A stretch of DNA of 64,000 nucleotides from Adiantum capillus-veneris. Taxonomy: Eukaryota; Streptophyta; Polypodiopsida; Polypodiales; Pteridaceae. A program made the translations under genes and the position numbers. The notes beneath the pieces are model-generated. The model saw nothing but the letters and a program-made list of their open reading frames with translations. It was not told the origin of the DNA and did not search any database. Each line of letters opens with the position of its first letter. Positions within the stretch are counted from its first letter, which is position 1. The stretch is taken from the NCBI GenBank assembly GCA_014529385.2, contig CM043968.1, forward strand, positions 126,981,018-127,045,017. Reading direction: 5' to 3'. Shown in pieces: positions 31,650-42,500 of the stretch.

Positions 31650-33054
31650 TGCGTATAATATCTCAAGGGACATTTGCAAACCAAATTTGAAAAATCTAAC
31701 TGCACCGGTGTGTTCAAAAGGGGGGTTTTACCACAAGTATACATTGAAACTAGAGTTTTTACCAACTCTTGACACCCAAAAGACAAAAGACGGAGTGTCG
31801 GAAAATAGAAAAACTTGAGATTTTGAGCACATTTTTGCATGAAAAATGGTAGAAGTGCTTGAAAACCAATGCTAGACACTTGGGGATGTCTGTGAATGAA
31901 TTCTTCCCAAAACTTCATCAGCAGACATCATACGTCTATGATGTCTCAAGGGTGATTTTGGTAGCAAATTTGAACTTTTGAAATCATACCCATCTTCTGC
32001 ATGTTATGCTGAGCACACCCACCAAATTTCATATCATTTGGGCTCATAGATTGAAAACTGGGAGGATTTTACTCTTTTAGGGGATTTCCTTGTAAAATTG
32101 ATGATTTTGTGCATTTTTGACATCCAAATTTTACTCTGAGCACACATTCTTGTTCCACACACTAAGGGGCACCTCTGGTAGAAACAAAACTAAAATTTGA
32201 GCAAAAAAACTTCATACGTGTATGATGTCTCAAGGCCAAATCTGATGTCAAAAGTTACAACTGATTGTACCCTTGTGATCTACAGCATTTAGGAAGCATC
32301 TAGGCAAAATTTCATCAAATTTGGATCATTTTTGGGCTTGCAAAGATCAAAACATGCATCTAGGCAAGTGAATGCTTATATTGGTCATATCTTGCACAAA
32401 AAATGTCAAAATTCAGTTTTCAAACTTACTGAGAATTGCCAGTATAGGGGTGAAAGCATGTTAACCTGTCGTGTTTTTGTGCTAGTTAGCAGTTTCAAGT
32501 TAGCACATCTTCAAAAAGTTGGGCGTCTGGTAAATTTTTTACAAATAATATCAAAATTTTTCGGAGGTTGTACATTTGGATTCCTTGTTTCAAGTGCTTT
32601 CTATTTATATATCATATGTCATACATCTTGGAGATGTAGCTCAAGTTATTGTACTAGTTAGCAATATGTCAAAATTGTGCTAGTTAGCATTGTCTGGGAC
32701 ATGAAAAAGCATGACACGTTAACATGCTTTCACCCATAGAGAAGAACCTCTGGAGTGAAATTCACTTCATTGTGATCAGTAAGACATCATACATGTATAA
32801 TGTCTAAAGGGCACTTTTAGAGACCAAAATTGAGATCTGACCATACCAGGGTGTTAAGCAACACACGACAAGCTCACATACCAAATTTGGGTAAATTTTG
32901 AGTACATAGACTTTTTATGTGTATAAAGTCTCAAGGCCAGATCTAAAAGTCAAATTTCAATTTTGACCACATAGGAGGGTTGGAAGTGATGTTTTAAGCA
33001 TGTTTGCAAAATTTCCTGTCATTCTGAGCTAGTAGACATTATAGGTATATAATG
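31650..33054. repeat. Array with GACATNATACRYGTATNATG palindromes
   Basis: Near-palindromic motifs of about 24 bases centred on ACGTGT/ACGCGT-like cores occur near 31654, 31924, 32206, 32785, 32917 and 33031, most followed by CTCAAGG. A well-formed one is GACATTATACGCGTATAATG at 39987, in the other half of the leader. Between them the phrase CAAAATTTCATCAAATTTGG and relatives recur. The spacing is irregular, about 110-580 bases. Noncoding. Confidence 0.75.
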
Positions 33055-33057
33055 TCT

Positions 33058-33683
33058 TTGTGGGACGCATATCTAACCTCACCATCCTATCTTATTGCAG
33101 TATTAGCGAGAACCACGATTAACTTGTCAATATATGGGACAAAGCTGACTTGACTAGTGCATAAAGGCTACAAGAGGTTGTCAATCTCTCGGAAAACAAC
33201 TAACAAATCGCATCTAACTCAAGCTACACTCAAGTGACTGAAATCACCAAAAGCCAATCACTCATCGGCAAACAAATCACATCCATTACAGCATCAAATG
33301 ACATCCAAACGTAATGAAACTTCTACGACATGTTTATAAGACCTAAGCACACATGTTTATGGTCTCAAATCCCACTTTAGGTCAAGTTTCAAAATCGTGA
33401 TTATTAAGAGCAATGGATTTTTAACCTAGTCGTTTTCAACCCATAATGCATCTAAATGATTAGCAATGATGTCCCAATACCCCGCCTATGATTAGTTTTT
33501 TATTTGAAAGTGTAAATTCCTAGTTATGATGAAATTAGGCCACGGGTCAGCGACGTCAAAAGCTACAGAATACTGTGAACTGCTTACATCAATGCGTAGA
33601 GCTCTTACTTGCGGTTGCAATGCAACAAATGCGAATGCAATGTAACAACTAGGGAGGGAGTAGGAAGCGTGAGAAGGAGAGGA
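33058..33683 (-). repeat. Gag-only element 3' LTR
   Basis: TGTGGGACGCATATCTAACC start; collinear with 38662 onward through TTGCAGTATTAGCGAGAACC, CATCCAAACGTAATGAAAC and GAGAAGGAGAGGAG. Divergence between the two LTRs is moderate (scattered substitutions and a few indels). Confidence 0.85.
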
Positions 33684-34740
33684 GTTGTGTTTCTTTTTCT
33701 TGGCTTGGGCTCTAGTGATTAACTTGATTGGAACAATTGGTTCACTCTCTAATGAGCTACTAGATATCACTTGGACTACATTTACTACATTTTTATCCTT
33801 GTTCAAAGGATTTTTAGGACAATCTTCCGAAAAGTTTCCTCCATTTTTGCAACATTGTATGCAATAGGCTTCAGCTGGTTTGAGGTTTTTGTCAGGCTCT
33901 GGACATTCATTTTTCCAATGATCATCAGCACCACAGTTATGACAGTTTCCTGTTCTTGGCTTAATCATGGGTTTTACAATGGGTCTGACACCTTGATTAG
34001 CTACATAATACATTGGTGCGAGCTTTGGTGAAGCATAAGTCACGGTTTCTTCCATTGGTGGTGGATGTGAATTATACCAATCTCCTTCTACCATTGTTGT
34101 AGATGGACTAGGCTCTGCATAGGGTGTAACATGCACTAATGCTTGTTCATCTATGACTCTGTCAGAGTGCATCCACTTTACAGGCACTGCATTATGTCCT
34201 AGATACGGAGGTTGTTGTCCCAACACAGGTTGAGTTCTTTCCATACCCATTGGTGGTCTTTGAGCTTGGGCCATATTAGGCTGATATCTGCACATGGGTT
34301 GTCCTTGTGGACTCATGGGCACGTACTGAACATTCCCATCATACTTTGGTCTGAAGTAGCACTCGTGGGTCTCATGGTTGGTCCATTTATCCTCAATTGC
34401 ACACCATTTTTGTGGCATAATTGGTTGTCCCTGTTGAGGTATCCCTTGTCCTGGTCCCCTCATAGGTGCTTTTTGCATGTTTTTCATCATGTCATTCATC
34501 ATTTTAAGCATATCTTCTATGACTGAGAGTGATAATACTCATTGAAAATATCACAATTGTCTCCTAAGTTAATAGCATCTGACACACACTCTTCTAGGGT
34601 TGTATGCTTTTTACCATAGAGTATAGCATGAAGTTCTTTGTTTAGCAGTCCCTCTAGAAACAAGGATACGAGCCGTTCTTCTGCAGGTATATCTAGCCCT
34701 GGTCATCTAGCAATGTATTGTTTCCCCGAGGGATTCACCA
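33684..34740 (-). pseudogene. Gag C-terminal region with zinc knuckles
   Basis: The minus-strand frame (start near 34511, but truncated upstream) contains a methionine-rich MLKMMNDMMKNM, a PMRGPGQGIPQQGQP segment, WCAIEDKWTNHETHECYF, VLGQQPPYLG and two knuckles: CHNCGADDHWKNEC, canonical C-X2-C-X4-H-X4-C, and a degenerate CIQCCKNGGNFSEDC. It then runs KKKKHNSSP into the LTR. The zinc knuckles would bind RNA. The plus-strand gag at 40440-41440 is a relative (WCEIERKWTNHTREECYY). Confidence 0.8.
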
Positions 34741-35320
34741 TGGAAAATTTATCGCACCACGTAAGTGTAGGGGAGGGGGGTATTTTTACAAGTTATATAA
34801 GCGTATAAGTTAGGGGCAGGCCCTAGATAATTTATCTCCCAAGCTTAAAAATAAGGGAGGGGAGTATCATATCTACGGGGGGGGGGGGGGGGGGGGGGGG
34901 GCGGGGGGGACTTGACCCGTGTTGACTACTTATAACAATTGGTCATTAGTGTGCACTAGAACTCGGATAAATTTTGGGAATTCTTTTATCAGGTCACACA
35001 TCAAATTTTGCATTAAGCCGGTCAAAGATAAGGGTTGACGTGGAGCAGGCCAAGGGTTGATTTACAATATAGCTTTGGATGGGTTAGGTAGCTAGAGTGC
35101 AGGATGATCAGACACATATTTTGAAAAGTGAAACTAAGACACACTGAGGGTACATCTAGTTATCAACAAAAGTGGTTCCTTAGTACGTTGCCAATCACTA
35201 TGCTACACACTCTTTGACTAGTTTTACTCAGCTAGATCATTTGAAACCTAAATTTTATATGTAAGATAGGGTATGATAGTTTTCTTCATTGATTTTTGTA
35301 TAAGCGTAGAAAGGGGGGTC
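34741..35320. other. Non-gag segment within the gag-only element, with poly(G)
   Basis: The gag text breaks at about 34740 and resumes near 35328. The interval has a G run at about 34880-34908 and GGGGAGGGGGGTATTTTT text, no inverted termini that I could pair, and no ORF. It may be an unrelated insertion. Confidence 0.45.
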
Positions 35321-35327
35321 ATATTCC

Positions 35328-35740
35328 TTAATATGAGTCGTATATAGGGGTTTTATCAAAGTTGTCCGCTCGCAGGTGGTGTCCCATTTTGTATATAGAG
35401 TGAATCCCCCGGGATTGTTTTATTCGAGTTGTACAATCCCTAACAAACTCACAATGTTTCTGTTTAAAGCTGTAGATTTGAGCTACCGTATTATGTTTGA
35501 TCCGCGTTTTGGAACAAGCAGCTACAAATCCTTGAGCTAGTGTTTTCAAGTCCATGACTGACCTTGGTGGAATGTTTTGCAACCATGTCAATGCTTTTCC
35601 TTCTAATGTCATTTCAAACCCCTCCAATTGAGTATGGAAATTGAATATACGCTCTTCTCTTAGCACTTGCTTAAATCTTGCTAAGTGGTTGTATGGATCC
35701 CTTGATCCACTGTATTTTCTGACCCATTTCTAAAAATTAG
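35328..35740 (-). pseudogene. Gag core (Retrotrans_gag-like)
   Basis: The minus-strand frame reads HTQLEGFEMTLEGKALTWLQ, then VMDLKTLAQGFVAACSK and VAQIYSFKQKHCEFVRDC. The pattern of a helical region with ALTWLQ, LA..FVA.. and QI..FKQ...E.VRD matches the retrotransposon gag core of gypsy elements, which assembles the particle. It is one of several broken pieces of a single gag. Confidence 0.78.
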
Positions 35741-35785
35741 CTGGTCTGACACGTCTGTTTGGTTCAACTCCCAGTCTCCTGGCAG

Positions 35786-36127
35786 CTAGTCCTGTTCTGA
35801 GTCCTTCAAACCAGTCTGTTCGAAATGTGACTCATGTAGCCCAGGACTGGCCTTAGTGTCACCCGGTTTTCTATGTGATGAGGTGGTTTCTGGTTTCTTT
35901 ACATTACTCTTAGATGATCTCTCATGGTGTTCGTTTCTTGGAATGGTTTCTGGTCCTTGTCCTAATATCCAATCCCATATGGAATACCCTTGGTATGTGG
36001 TTTGCTCTACCTCCTCAGGAGTCATCATAGCAAAGTTGTTGTTATAATAATCCCTAAACAGGCAGGTTGGTAGGTCTGCTGACCCCTTATCTTTGATCTT
36101 AAAGATATAGATGATCTTCATGGCCAT
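35786..36127 (-). pseudogene. Gag N-terminal/middle region
   Basis: A minus-strand frame of 113 codons (DYYNNNFAMMTPEEVEQTTY, then SIWDWILGQGPETIP, then polar HERSSKSNVKKPETTSS). No named domain; position between the gag core and the upstream frame indicates it belongs to the same polyprotein. Confidence 0.55.
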
Positions 36128-36218
36128 TAGTTGTCCTGGTTTGGCATGCGACGTTCACAGAAGATCTTTTATGTTTCTATCTTCCCAACAATAGACTCCG
36201 ATCCTAGGATTATCAGTA

Positions 36219-36575
36219 CTAAGCCATTTCAAAGGCTTCTACTTGATCGTAACCCTCGAATTCTAAAGTTGGTGGTCCTTCTTTTGCTGACATATCTGGG
36301 ATTATGGTGTTTACTTCTAATCCCCATTTTTCTACCACATCAGGGTTTTCAACTTGTACATACTGAGTTCTGTTTTTGTCCATGTTCATTTTTCCTTGTT
36401 TGTTTGCCCTAATCTCTTCTTTTAACTCAATACCATGGTCATCAATGCGAATAGCATACTCCTCATTAGGGTCCAAGTAAACCTGGGCTTCATGACGATT
36501 AGTCTTGTAAAAAGAGAGTATATGCTTATAGCGCATTGTCGTTCCGGTTTCCGAGTGAGTCGAGTAAGAAGACAT
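36219..36575 (-). pseudogene. Gag N-terminal ORF
   Basis: A minus-strand frame of 118 codons starting MSSYSTHSETGTTMRYKHIL, acidic towards its end (DVVEKWGLEVNTIIPDMSAK). It is the first frame after the leader, so the start of gag is probably here. I do not recognise a domain. Confidence 0.5.
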
Positions 36576-37133
36576 TTCGGATGTTGAGTCTGAAAAGTGT
36601 CTGAGACTTCTTCAAGAATTGTGTGCAAGGAATTTCCTTGCTTCACGCTTTCTTTGGTGGATACTCTACTGGTGGTTTCTCCGAGTATGCCCCTGATTTC
36701 CTAGTACACGACCAGATCTAAGGTTTATATAGACTTATAAAGCCCTGGATAGAGTACTCACCTTTAGATTGACTTGTGATCAATTTCCACTTGATTTGAT
36801 TGCAACTTTCTATCAAGCCACTATTCCTTGTTTACAACGTGATTCCTGTACAAATTTGATCAAGTTAGCTATTCTTCTATAAAGACAGTAGAGTTTTTGC
36901 TAACTCTCGTGATTGGTCTATGTGTATCACTTCAAATCAAGCTATGGGAGTCAAAATTTGACTTTCAAATTCGACTTAAGCAAAAATCGAAGGTTTAATC
37001 TGCAACATGGAACTGAGTGAACATGTACCAGTTTTGATCCGATTGAACCCAAAATTGCCCGGTGGCTTTGTATTATGTTGGTCTAACACTGTATAAGTTA
37101 AAAAGTCAAAACTGGTATCTCTGGGTAGCAGTG

Positions 37134-37968
37134 GTAAATAATCATGATCATTTACTTTTGTCAGTTTTTTGCACTTTCTTGATTGGTTTGGCAAGTATAC
37201 AACTTGTTAAAGTCCTTGGACAAGTCTCAACAAGTTTGGATAAAATATGATCAAGTTTATCAACTGTTTGGTGTCTGCAGACTCTGATTTCAAAAATCTA
37301 ACTTAAGCCTCACTTTTGGGATCCAAATTTCACTAAAATTGATTTGTGAGGTCTACTTCATATGCTTGACCTTGTGGTATAATCACATTTGCAAAATTAT
37401 CAAGTTTGAAGCAGATGTAAATAATCACGATTATTTACTCTAGCTATATTTTTGCATCTTTTTGCCCCAAATTTGACATAGATCTGTTAAGCACCTGAAG
37501 TTAAGGTCACTAGCCAAGTTTCATCAAGTTTGGACAATTTTTGGTCAAATGGTCATCAGTTTTCTGTCCGTAGACTAGCTTTGCAAATTTGGCCATAAGT
37601 TTCAATCCAGTGATCCAAATCTTACCAAATTTGGTTTGTGGGTTGAAAAATGAGGCAGATGTAAATAATTGCGATTATTTACAACTGGAAACTTTTTGAA
37701 TCTTTTTGGTCAACTGAGCATGTACACATGTTTATCATATCAATATAAGCCTATGAATCAAATGTTAACAAGTTTGGACAAATTTTTTCTCTATTTACAC
37801 TCGAGATTCAAAAAGTCAGTACAAACTTTAGTTTTTACCCAATTTTTTGCCAGTTTGGTGATCCAAATCTTTTGGGCCTTTACAAAAGTTGTTTATACAT
37901 ATGCAACGAGTCAATGGTATGAACCTTGGTCAATTTAGAGCAAAAAGTTAATAATCGTGATTATTAAC
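37134..37968. repeat. Four regularly spaced near-palindromes in the leader
   Basis: Near-palindromes of 22 bases built from GTAAATAATC (or GTTAATAATC) and its reverse complement lie at 37134-37155, 37417-37438, 37661-37682 and 37947-37968. Spacings are 283, 244 and 286. Each has one mismatched pair at most near the centre. The sequence between them is a degenerate repeat with AAGTTTCATCAAGTTTGGAC-like phrases. A half copy is at about 38086. Noncoding. Confidence 0.85.
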
Positions 37969-38640
37969 TTCAGGCTTGAAATGAACAACTTTTTGCAATT
38001 TTTTCAAAGACAGACTTTATATGAGCTATTTTAAGCCTATGAATCAAGTAAAAACTTAATTTGGCCTAAAATTTCAAGAAAAAGTAAATAATCTGAGCTT
38101 TGGCCAAGTCTTTGAAATTTTTACCTCGAAGTGTCTTTGAGCTTACCAACTGGTTCAGACAACTAAGCTTACTCTCCAGTCGGATTGAGTGGTTTCGAGT
38201 CTTTTCGAGATATTTCTAGCCATAGACCTGAAATTTTGCAACTTCCAATAATAACTCACACTTGATTCTTTCAGAGAGATAAATGTCTTGAAATCCACCT
38301 CAGATCCTACTTACCCTACTCCTAGATTCGCATGCAATGGGGTTGTGGACAGTTTCTATAAGCACTTATTTTCTTGTCTTTTATGGTTTTCTGAGCATAG
38401 ATCTTAAGACTTGTCTCGTCTACCAATCATTCTCAAAATCCTAATCTATTTCTACAATCCTACAATACTAAGGGCACTCAGCAAGTACGATTACTTGCAA
38501 GCTACCTCTACACAGCAAAAGACGACAATCTTACGCTATACGATTTCTAAAAGAAAGTTTTGAACTCCAGGCAAACCTAGAGGAAGTTAAAGGATAACTT
38601 CACAAGATGCTCGTGTTTTTTCCTAGTTTAGGTGTCTTCG

Positions 38641-38661
38641 ATCCCCGGTAGCGGCGCCAAA
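38641..38661 (-). promoter_or_regulatory. Primer-binding site of the gag-only element
   Basis: On the minus strand TTTGGCGCCGCTACCGGGGA follows the LTR end directly. This is the common plant gypsy PBS with one or two changes. Confidence 0.88.
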
Positions 38662-39514
38662 TGTGGGACGTATGTCTAACCTCACCATCCTATCTTATTG
38701 CAGTATTAGCGAGAACCACGATTAAATTGTCAATTCATGGGACAAAGCTGACTCGATTAGTGCATAGAGTCTACAAGAGGTTGTCAATCTCTCAGGAAAC
38801 AACTAACAACTCGCATCTAACTCAAGCTACATCAAGTGACTGAAATCACCAAAACCCAATCGCTCATCAATAAACAAATCACATCCATTACAGCATCAAA
38901 TGACATCCAAACGTAATGAAACGTCTAGGAAATGTTTATAAAACCTAAGCACACATGCTTATGGTCTCAAACCCCACTTTAGGTCAAGTTACAAAATCGC
39001 AATTATTAACAGTAGTGGATTTTTTACCTAGTCGTTTTCGACCCAGAATGCATCTAAATGCTTAGCAATGATGTCCCAATACCCCTATGCTTAGTTTTTT
39101 ATTTGAAAGTGTAAATTCCTAGTTATGATGAAATTAGGCCGCGGGTCGGCGACGCCAAAAGCTACAAAATATTGTGAACTGCTTATGTTGTTGGAATTAG
39201 GGTTGCAGAGAAACGCACACAGCTTGGAGAAGACGAAGGAAGCTCAAGGCACACAATAGAGAGTGTATTACTTAGTGTGCAATGGAAAGATAGATAGCCC
39301 TAGAGTGATGGGCGTATATACAATGCACGGGGGAAAAAACCTCCTAAAGAGGGAAAAAATGCCCAGGCGGTCCTAGTGTGTTCACACACATCACTACCAC
39401 ATGTACATGGTAACATATGTCAATGCCTAGAGCTCTTACCTACGGTTGCAATGCAACAAACATGATTGCAATGTGACAACCGGGGAGGGAGAAGGAAGCG
39501 CGAGAAGGAGAGGA
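38662..39514 (-). repeat. Gag-only element 5' LTR, with copia solo LTR inserted
   Basis: Matches 33058-33683 apart from the insertion at 39184-39420. After the insertion, CAATGCCTAGAGCTCTTAC to GAGAAGGAGAGGAG completes the LTR. Confidence 0.85.
39189..39415 (-). mobile_element. Solo copia LTR with TATGT target duplication
   Basis: 227 bases, same family as the LTRs at 10343 and 15293, with five differences from the former by eye. TATGT lies on both sides (39184-39188 and 39416-39420). This is the footprint left when the two LTRs of an inserted element recombine and the interior is lost. Confidence 0.95.
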
Positions 39515-40440
39515 GTGAGCGTCGTTAGCTCACGCTATGTATTTCTTATCCAAAAAACTTGTAAAAAACTTAAAAAATTGACTTTTATACCTTAGCCAAG
39601 GTTTTTGGGTGGTCAAAACTAATGATTTGGAGTTCTACCAAAGCTGGGTAATGACAGGTTGATACAATCTGGAAGCTTGTAGCCCCGGCTCATCAATTAC
39701 AGAGTTTATCAGAGAAAATAGGAGTTACAATATTCTCGATGTGCTTTACAAAGAGAACTCCGAAAAATGGTATTCGTGTTAGCTTGCTGCTAACTGTCTT
39801 AGTGGCCAGATTTTGGTCAAATCAGACATTTGAGTATACCTTAGTGTCCTAGAGCGTAAAAGAAGTCCCTAGCCAAAATTTCATAGAATTTGCTCAAAAA
39901 ATGTGCAAATTGAATTCTGAAACTTGCTAAGAGTTGCTTGAGTGATATGGAATCAGTGAAACAAAAGTCACCTCATTCTTCCACAAAAGACATTATACGC
40001 GTATAATGTCTCAAGTGTCAAAATAAAGGTCAAATTAACAAATTGAAGCTTGCAGTGGGTAGAGGACATAAAGGAGAGCTCACATGTCAAATTTTGAGCA
40101 CATAGAATGATGTGTCAAGTGCCAAAGTAGAGGTCAAAAGTTACATATGAGCTCACAGAAGTGTTTGCCAACATAAAAGAAGCCTAGTGACCAAGTTTCT
40201 ACAAATTTGGGTCACATTTGGTCAAGATACAAGAAAAAATCCTTGCTCTTGAAATTGTTTTGAGTGTTGTTTCAAGTGCAGTTCACCAAAATTGCTCTAA
40301 CTTTTGATAGACAACTCAGGTAGAGCTGAATTTTTTCTAGGTGTCCTAAATCCAAACTTTTAGGGTACCCATAACCAGTATCTTGCAACCAAAAGAGTCA
40401 TAAATTCTTGTTTTGTGAGAGACCTAATCAAGGGCAAAAA
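39515..40440. repeat. Right half of the older element's leader
   Basis: Contains GACATTATACGCGTATAATG near 39987 followed by TCTCAAG, a degenerate copy near 40105, and CCAAGTTTCTACAAATTTGG text. It parallels 31650-33054. Noncoding. Confidence 0.65.
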
Positions 40441-41440
40441 GGGATAAGTTGCACTAGGCCAAAGGTGCTTGTTAAGAACTATCTTGAGATTATTGAGTAG
40501 ACCTCACTTTAAGAAAGATAAGATCATCAAGATGGAAATCCATTCTACCAATCCTTTGGTAGATATGACCAAAGGTATGGCAAGTCAAGTTAGAAGTGTT
40601 GAAATGCCAATCTACCACATTATGACACAAGCCCAACTACATTACCACCATGGCTGTACCCAATTGGATCCATAGAACATGACTTTTATAGAGGTGGACA
40701 GTTGGTCAATGAAGGACCACAGATATCTCCACCAAGCATGAGAATTTCTACAAGAATTCCAAAAAAGGAGCCACCTAGATTCCCTTCTAGAGAGATAACG
40801 AGAGATGAAATGATCACAGAGATGGCAAGCATGCCTCCTGAAGTGAACCTGCCTAATTGACCATGGCTATACCCAAATGCAGCCATAGAACATGACTTTT
40901 ATAGAGGTGGAATTACGGTCACAACAGGACCATATGTACCATCACCACCCCTATAACTTACTCCTATCCAAATCAGAGTAGAACCTTGAGAAGACATGAT
41001 ACTGAGCATGAGAGTGACACATCTCCTCAGAGGAGTGATTCACCAAGAATCTAGCCCAAAATAAAGCCAGAGGTATCTAGTGAGCAAATGAAGCTTATAG
41101 AAGGACTAGCTCAAAAACTTGCTCCTCTAGTCAAATCTGACCACCAAGAATCTCTATGGTGCGAAATTGAGAGAAAATGGACAAACCATACAAGAGAAGA
41201 GTGTTACTATGGCATGGGATATGTTGAGGAGAGTACAACCTATTCCAGTAGCACCTACTCCACCTAGATACGTTACGAGATACGTGTCGGGACCTGTAGG
41301 AGTTGCAAGACCACAGCCTATCTTTGGACAACAACCTTGCTGCCAGGTGATATAATGCCTGTAGATATGAGGTACACGTCGATGATGGAAGCATCTAACA
41401 AACAAGTGTTAGTACCAGCTACAATCTGTCATGTCATAAT
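40440..41440 (+). pseudogene. Decayed gag, relative of the gag-only element
   Basis: Plus-strand pieces in changing frames: PWLYPIGSIEHDFYRGGQL and again PWLYPNAAIEHDFYRGGI, then KLAPLVKSDHQESLWCEIER, KWTNHTREECYYGMGY and PIFGQQPCC. The WC-IE-KWTNH---ECY stretch and -GQQP- match the minus-strand gag at 33684-34511 (WCAIEDKWTNHETHECYF, VLGQQPPY). The duplicated PWLYP...EHDFYRGG phrase, about 220 bases apart, suggests internal repetition. Numerous stops; not functional. Confidence 0.65.
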
Positions 41441-42145
41441 AATTAATATCTAATTCTCCTAAATGATTTTCTCATGTTAAACTGATCATTTAATATGGGG
41501 AAGTACCAGGGGAGAAAAAGCTAGATTATTGGTAAGGCTAGCAGATTGATCACAGTAGGGATCCAAGGGAGGGAAAATAGGGATTCAAAGGGGGACCATC
41601 TACTACAGAAGAGCAATGTGCAAGCAATGGGCTTCAAAGACCTAAGGTTCACCCATTAAGACTTCCAAAATGCTAAGGTTCCAAAATGGTAAGGTTCCAA
41701 AATTCAAAGGTTAAGTCCAATGGTTAATGCTTAGGAAAATTGGATGCTTGATAGTGTACAAAAAGTCTTTGCAAGCTCCTAAAGAGGAGGGGGCAAGCAT
41801 TTTTAGTAGGGTATGAGAGAGACACACACTCATGCAAGCCCCTTTACACGAAGGGTATAATGGACAAATGTCAGCTCCCTAGCCCAATTGCCCACAAGGT
41901 GCATTGGCAAATCCTATTGGATGGCCATAGAGGTGGGCCAATAAGAATTAGGTCAGAGTGAATCTAGTTTAATTCATTTAAAAACAACACTTAATATCCA
42001 TGATGATAAGAGTCAAGCTGAACAAGATTGGGTTCTTTCTGAATTTTTGGAGTTTGTTTGCAAAAATTTATCCATGCGCCCGTTTTGGTAGAGAGAGGTA
42101 AAGTCAAACTCCTTAAAGGGCCCCTTTGTGAGTCCAAATTTTGCC
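41441..42145. other. No gene recognised
   Basis: A run of short duplicated phrases (GGTTCCAAAATGGTAAGGTT at 41690) and GC-poor sequence. No frame with a domain. Confidence 0.5.
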
Positions 42146-42500
42146 TAATGAAGATTGTATTGTACCAAGTCTCTCTTGATGGGAGAATCTATAATACAAA
42201 TTTCTATTGGAGGGGGAACCACCTCCACATAAATTCGGTCCTCAATTGCTGTCATGCTCTCTAAACTCTCTCTCTTGCAAAAGTATTGTTCATGCTAAGC
42301 TAACTAAGTACTATGATTACGTTGCTACCAATAATTAAGTTCACCCTCTATTCTCTCAAAGTAGTCTCACAAAAATGTTCTTTCAAATTCTCTTAGTTTT
42401 GTTATTCTCAAAGTTTATAGGCCATTTACATTACATTGGTATCAAAGCATTTGGTTTCTCTTTCTTGCTTAAGAAGAGAGGTCCTTAACACTAGTCTGGT
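42146..42500 (+). repeat. Copia LTR end with primer-binding site (R2 family)
   Basis: AAGATTGTATTGTACCAAGT to TTTATAGGCCATTTACATTA is shared with 48455-48666 plus 57660-57735. It is followed by TGGTATCAAAGC (42437-42448), the tRNA-iMet PBS with one change, then CATTTGGTTTCTC as at 57749. The site AAAGTAGTCTCAC at 42357-42369 is the empty form of the CACTA insertion site. The element ends at about 42500, without gag. Confidence 0.8.

Larger units (their letters stand above)
33058..39514 (-). mobile_element. Gag-only LTR retrotransposon (TR-GAG-like)
   Basis: LTR copies at 33058-33683 and 38662-39514 (the latter carrying a solo copia LTR) flank about 5 kb. A TGGCGCCGCTACCGGGGA primer-binding site on the minus strand abuts the right LTR, so transcription is leftward. 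Only gag-like frames occur on the minus strand; no protease, RT or integrase was recognised. This fits non-autonomous TR-GAG elements mobilised by a partner. The 5' leader (about 36600-38640) has a repeat array with palindromes. Confidence 0.8.
31095..41440 (+). mobile_element. Older gypsy-like element, split by a later LTR element
   Basis: The proposed element consists of a PBS at 31095, a noncoding leader with repeated palindromes at about 31117-33057 and 39515-40440, and a decayed plus-strand gag at 40440-41440. A minus-strand LTR element (33058-39514) interrupts the leader. The leader halves share the same GACATTATACGYGTATAATG-type palindrome, which supports their former continuity. No pol region was seen. 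No right LTR was identified. Confidence 0.55.

Noticed and set aside
33058-33683. Target-site duplication for the gag-only element
   Set aside because: I looked for a 4-6 base repeat outside 33058 and 39514 and found none; the outer flanks do not match, perhaps because the LTR edge is not exact.
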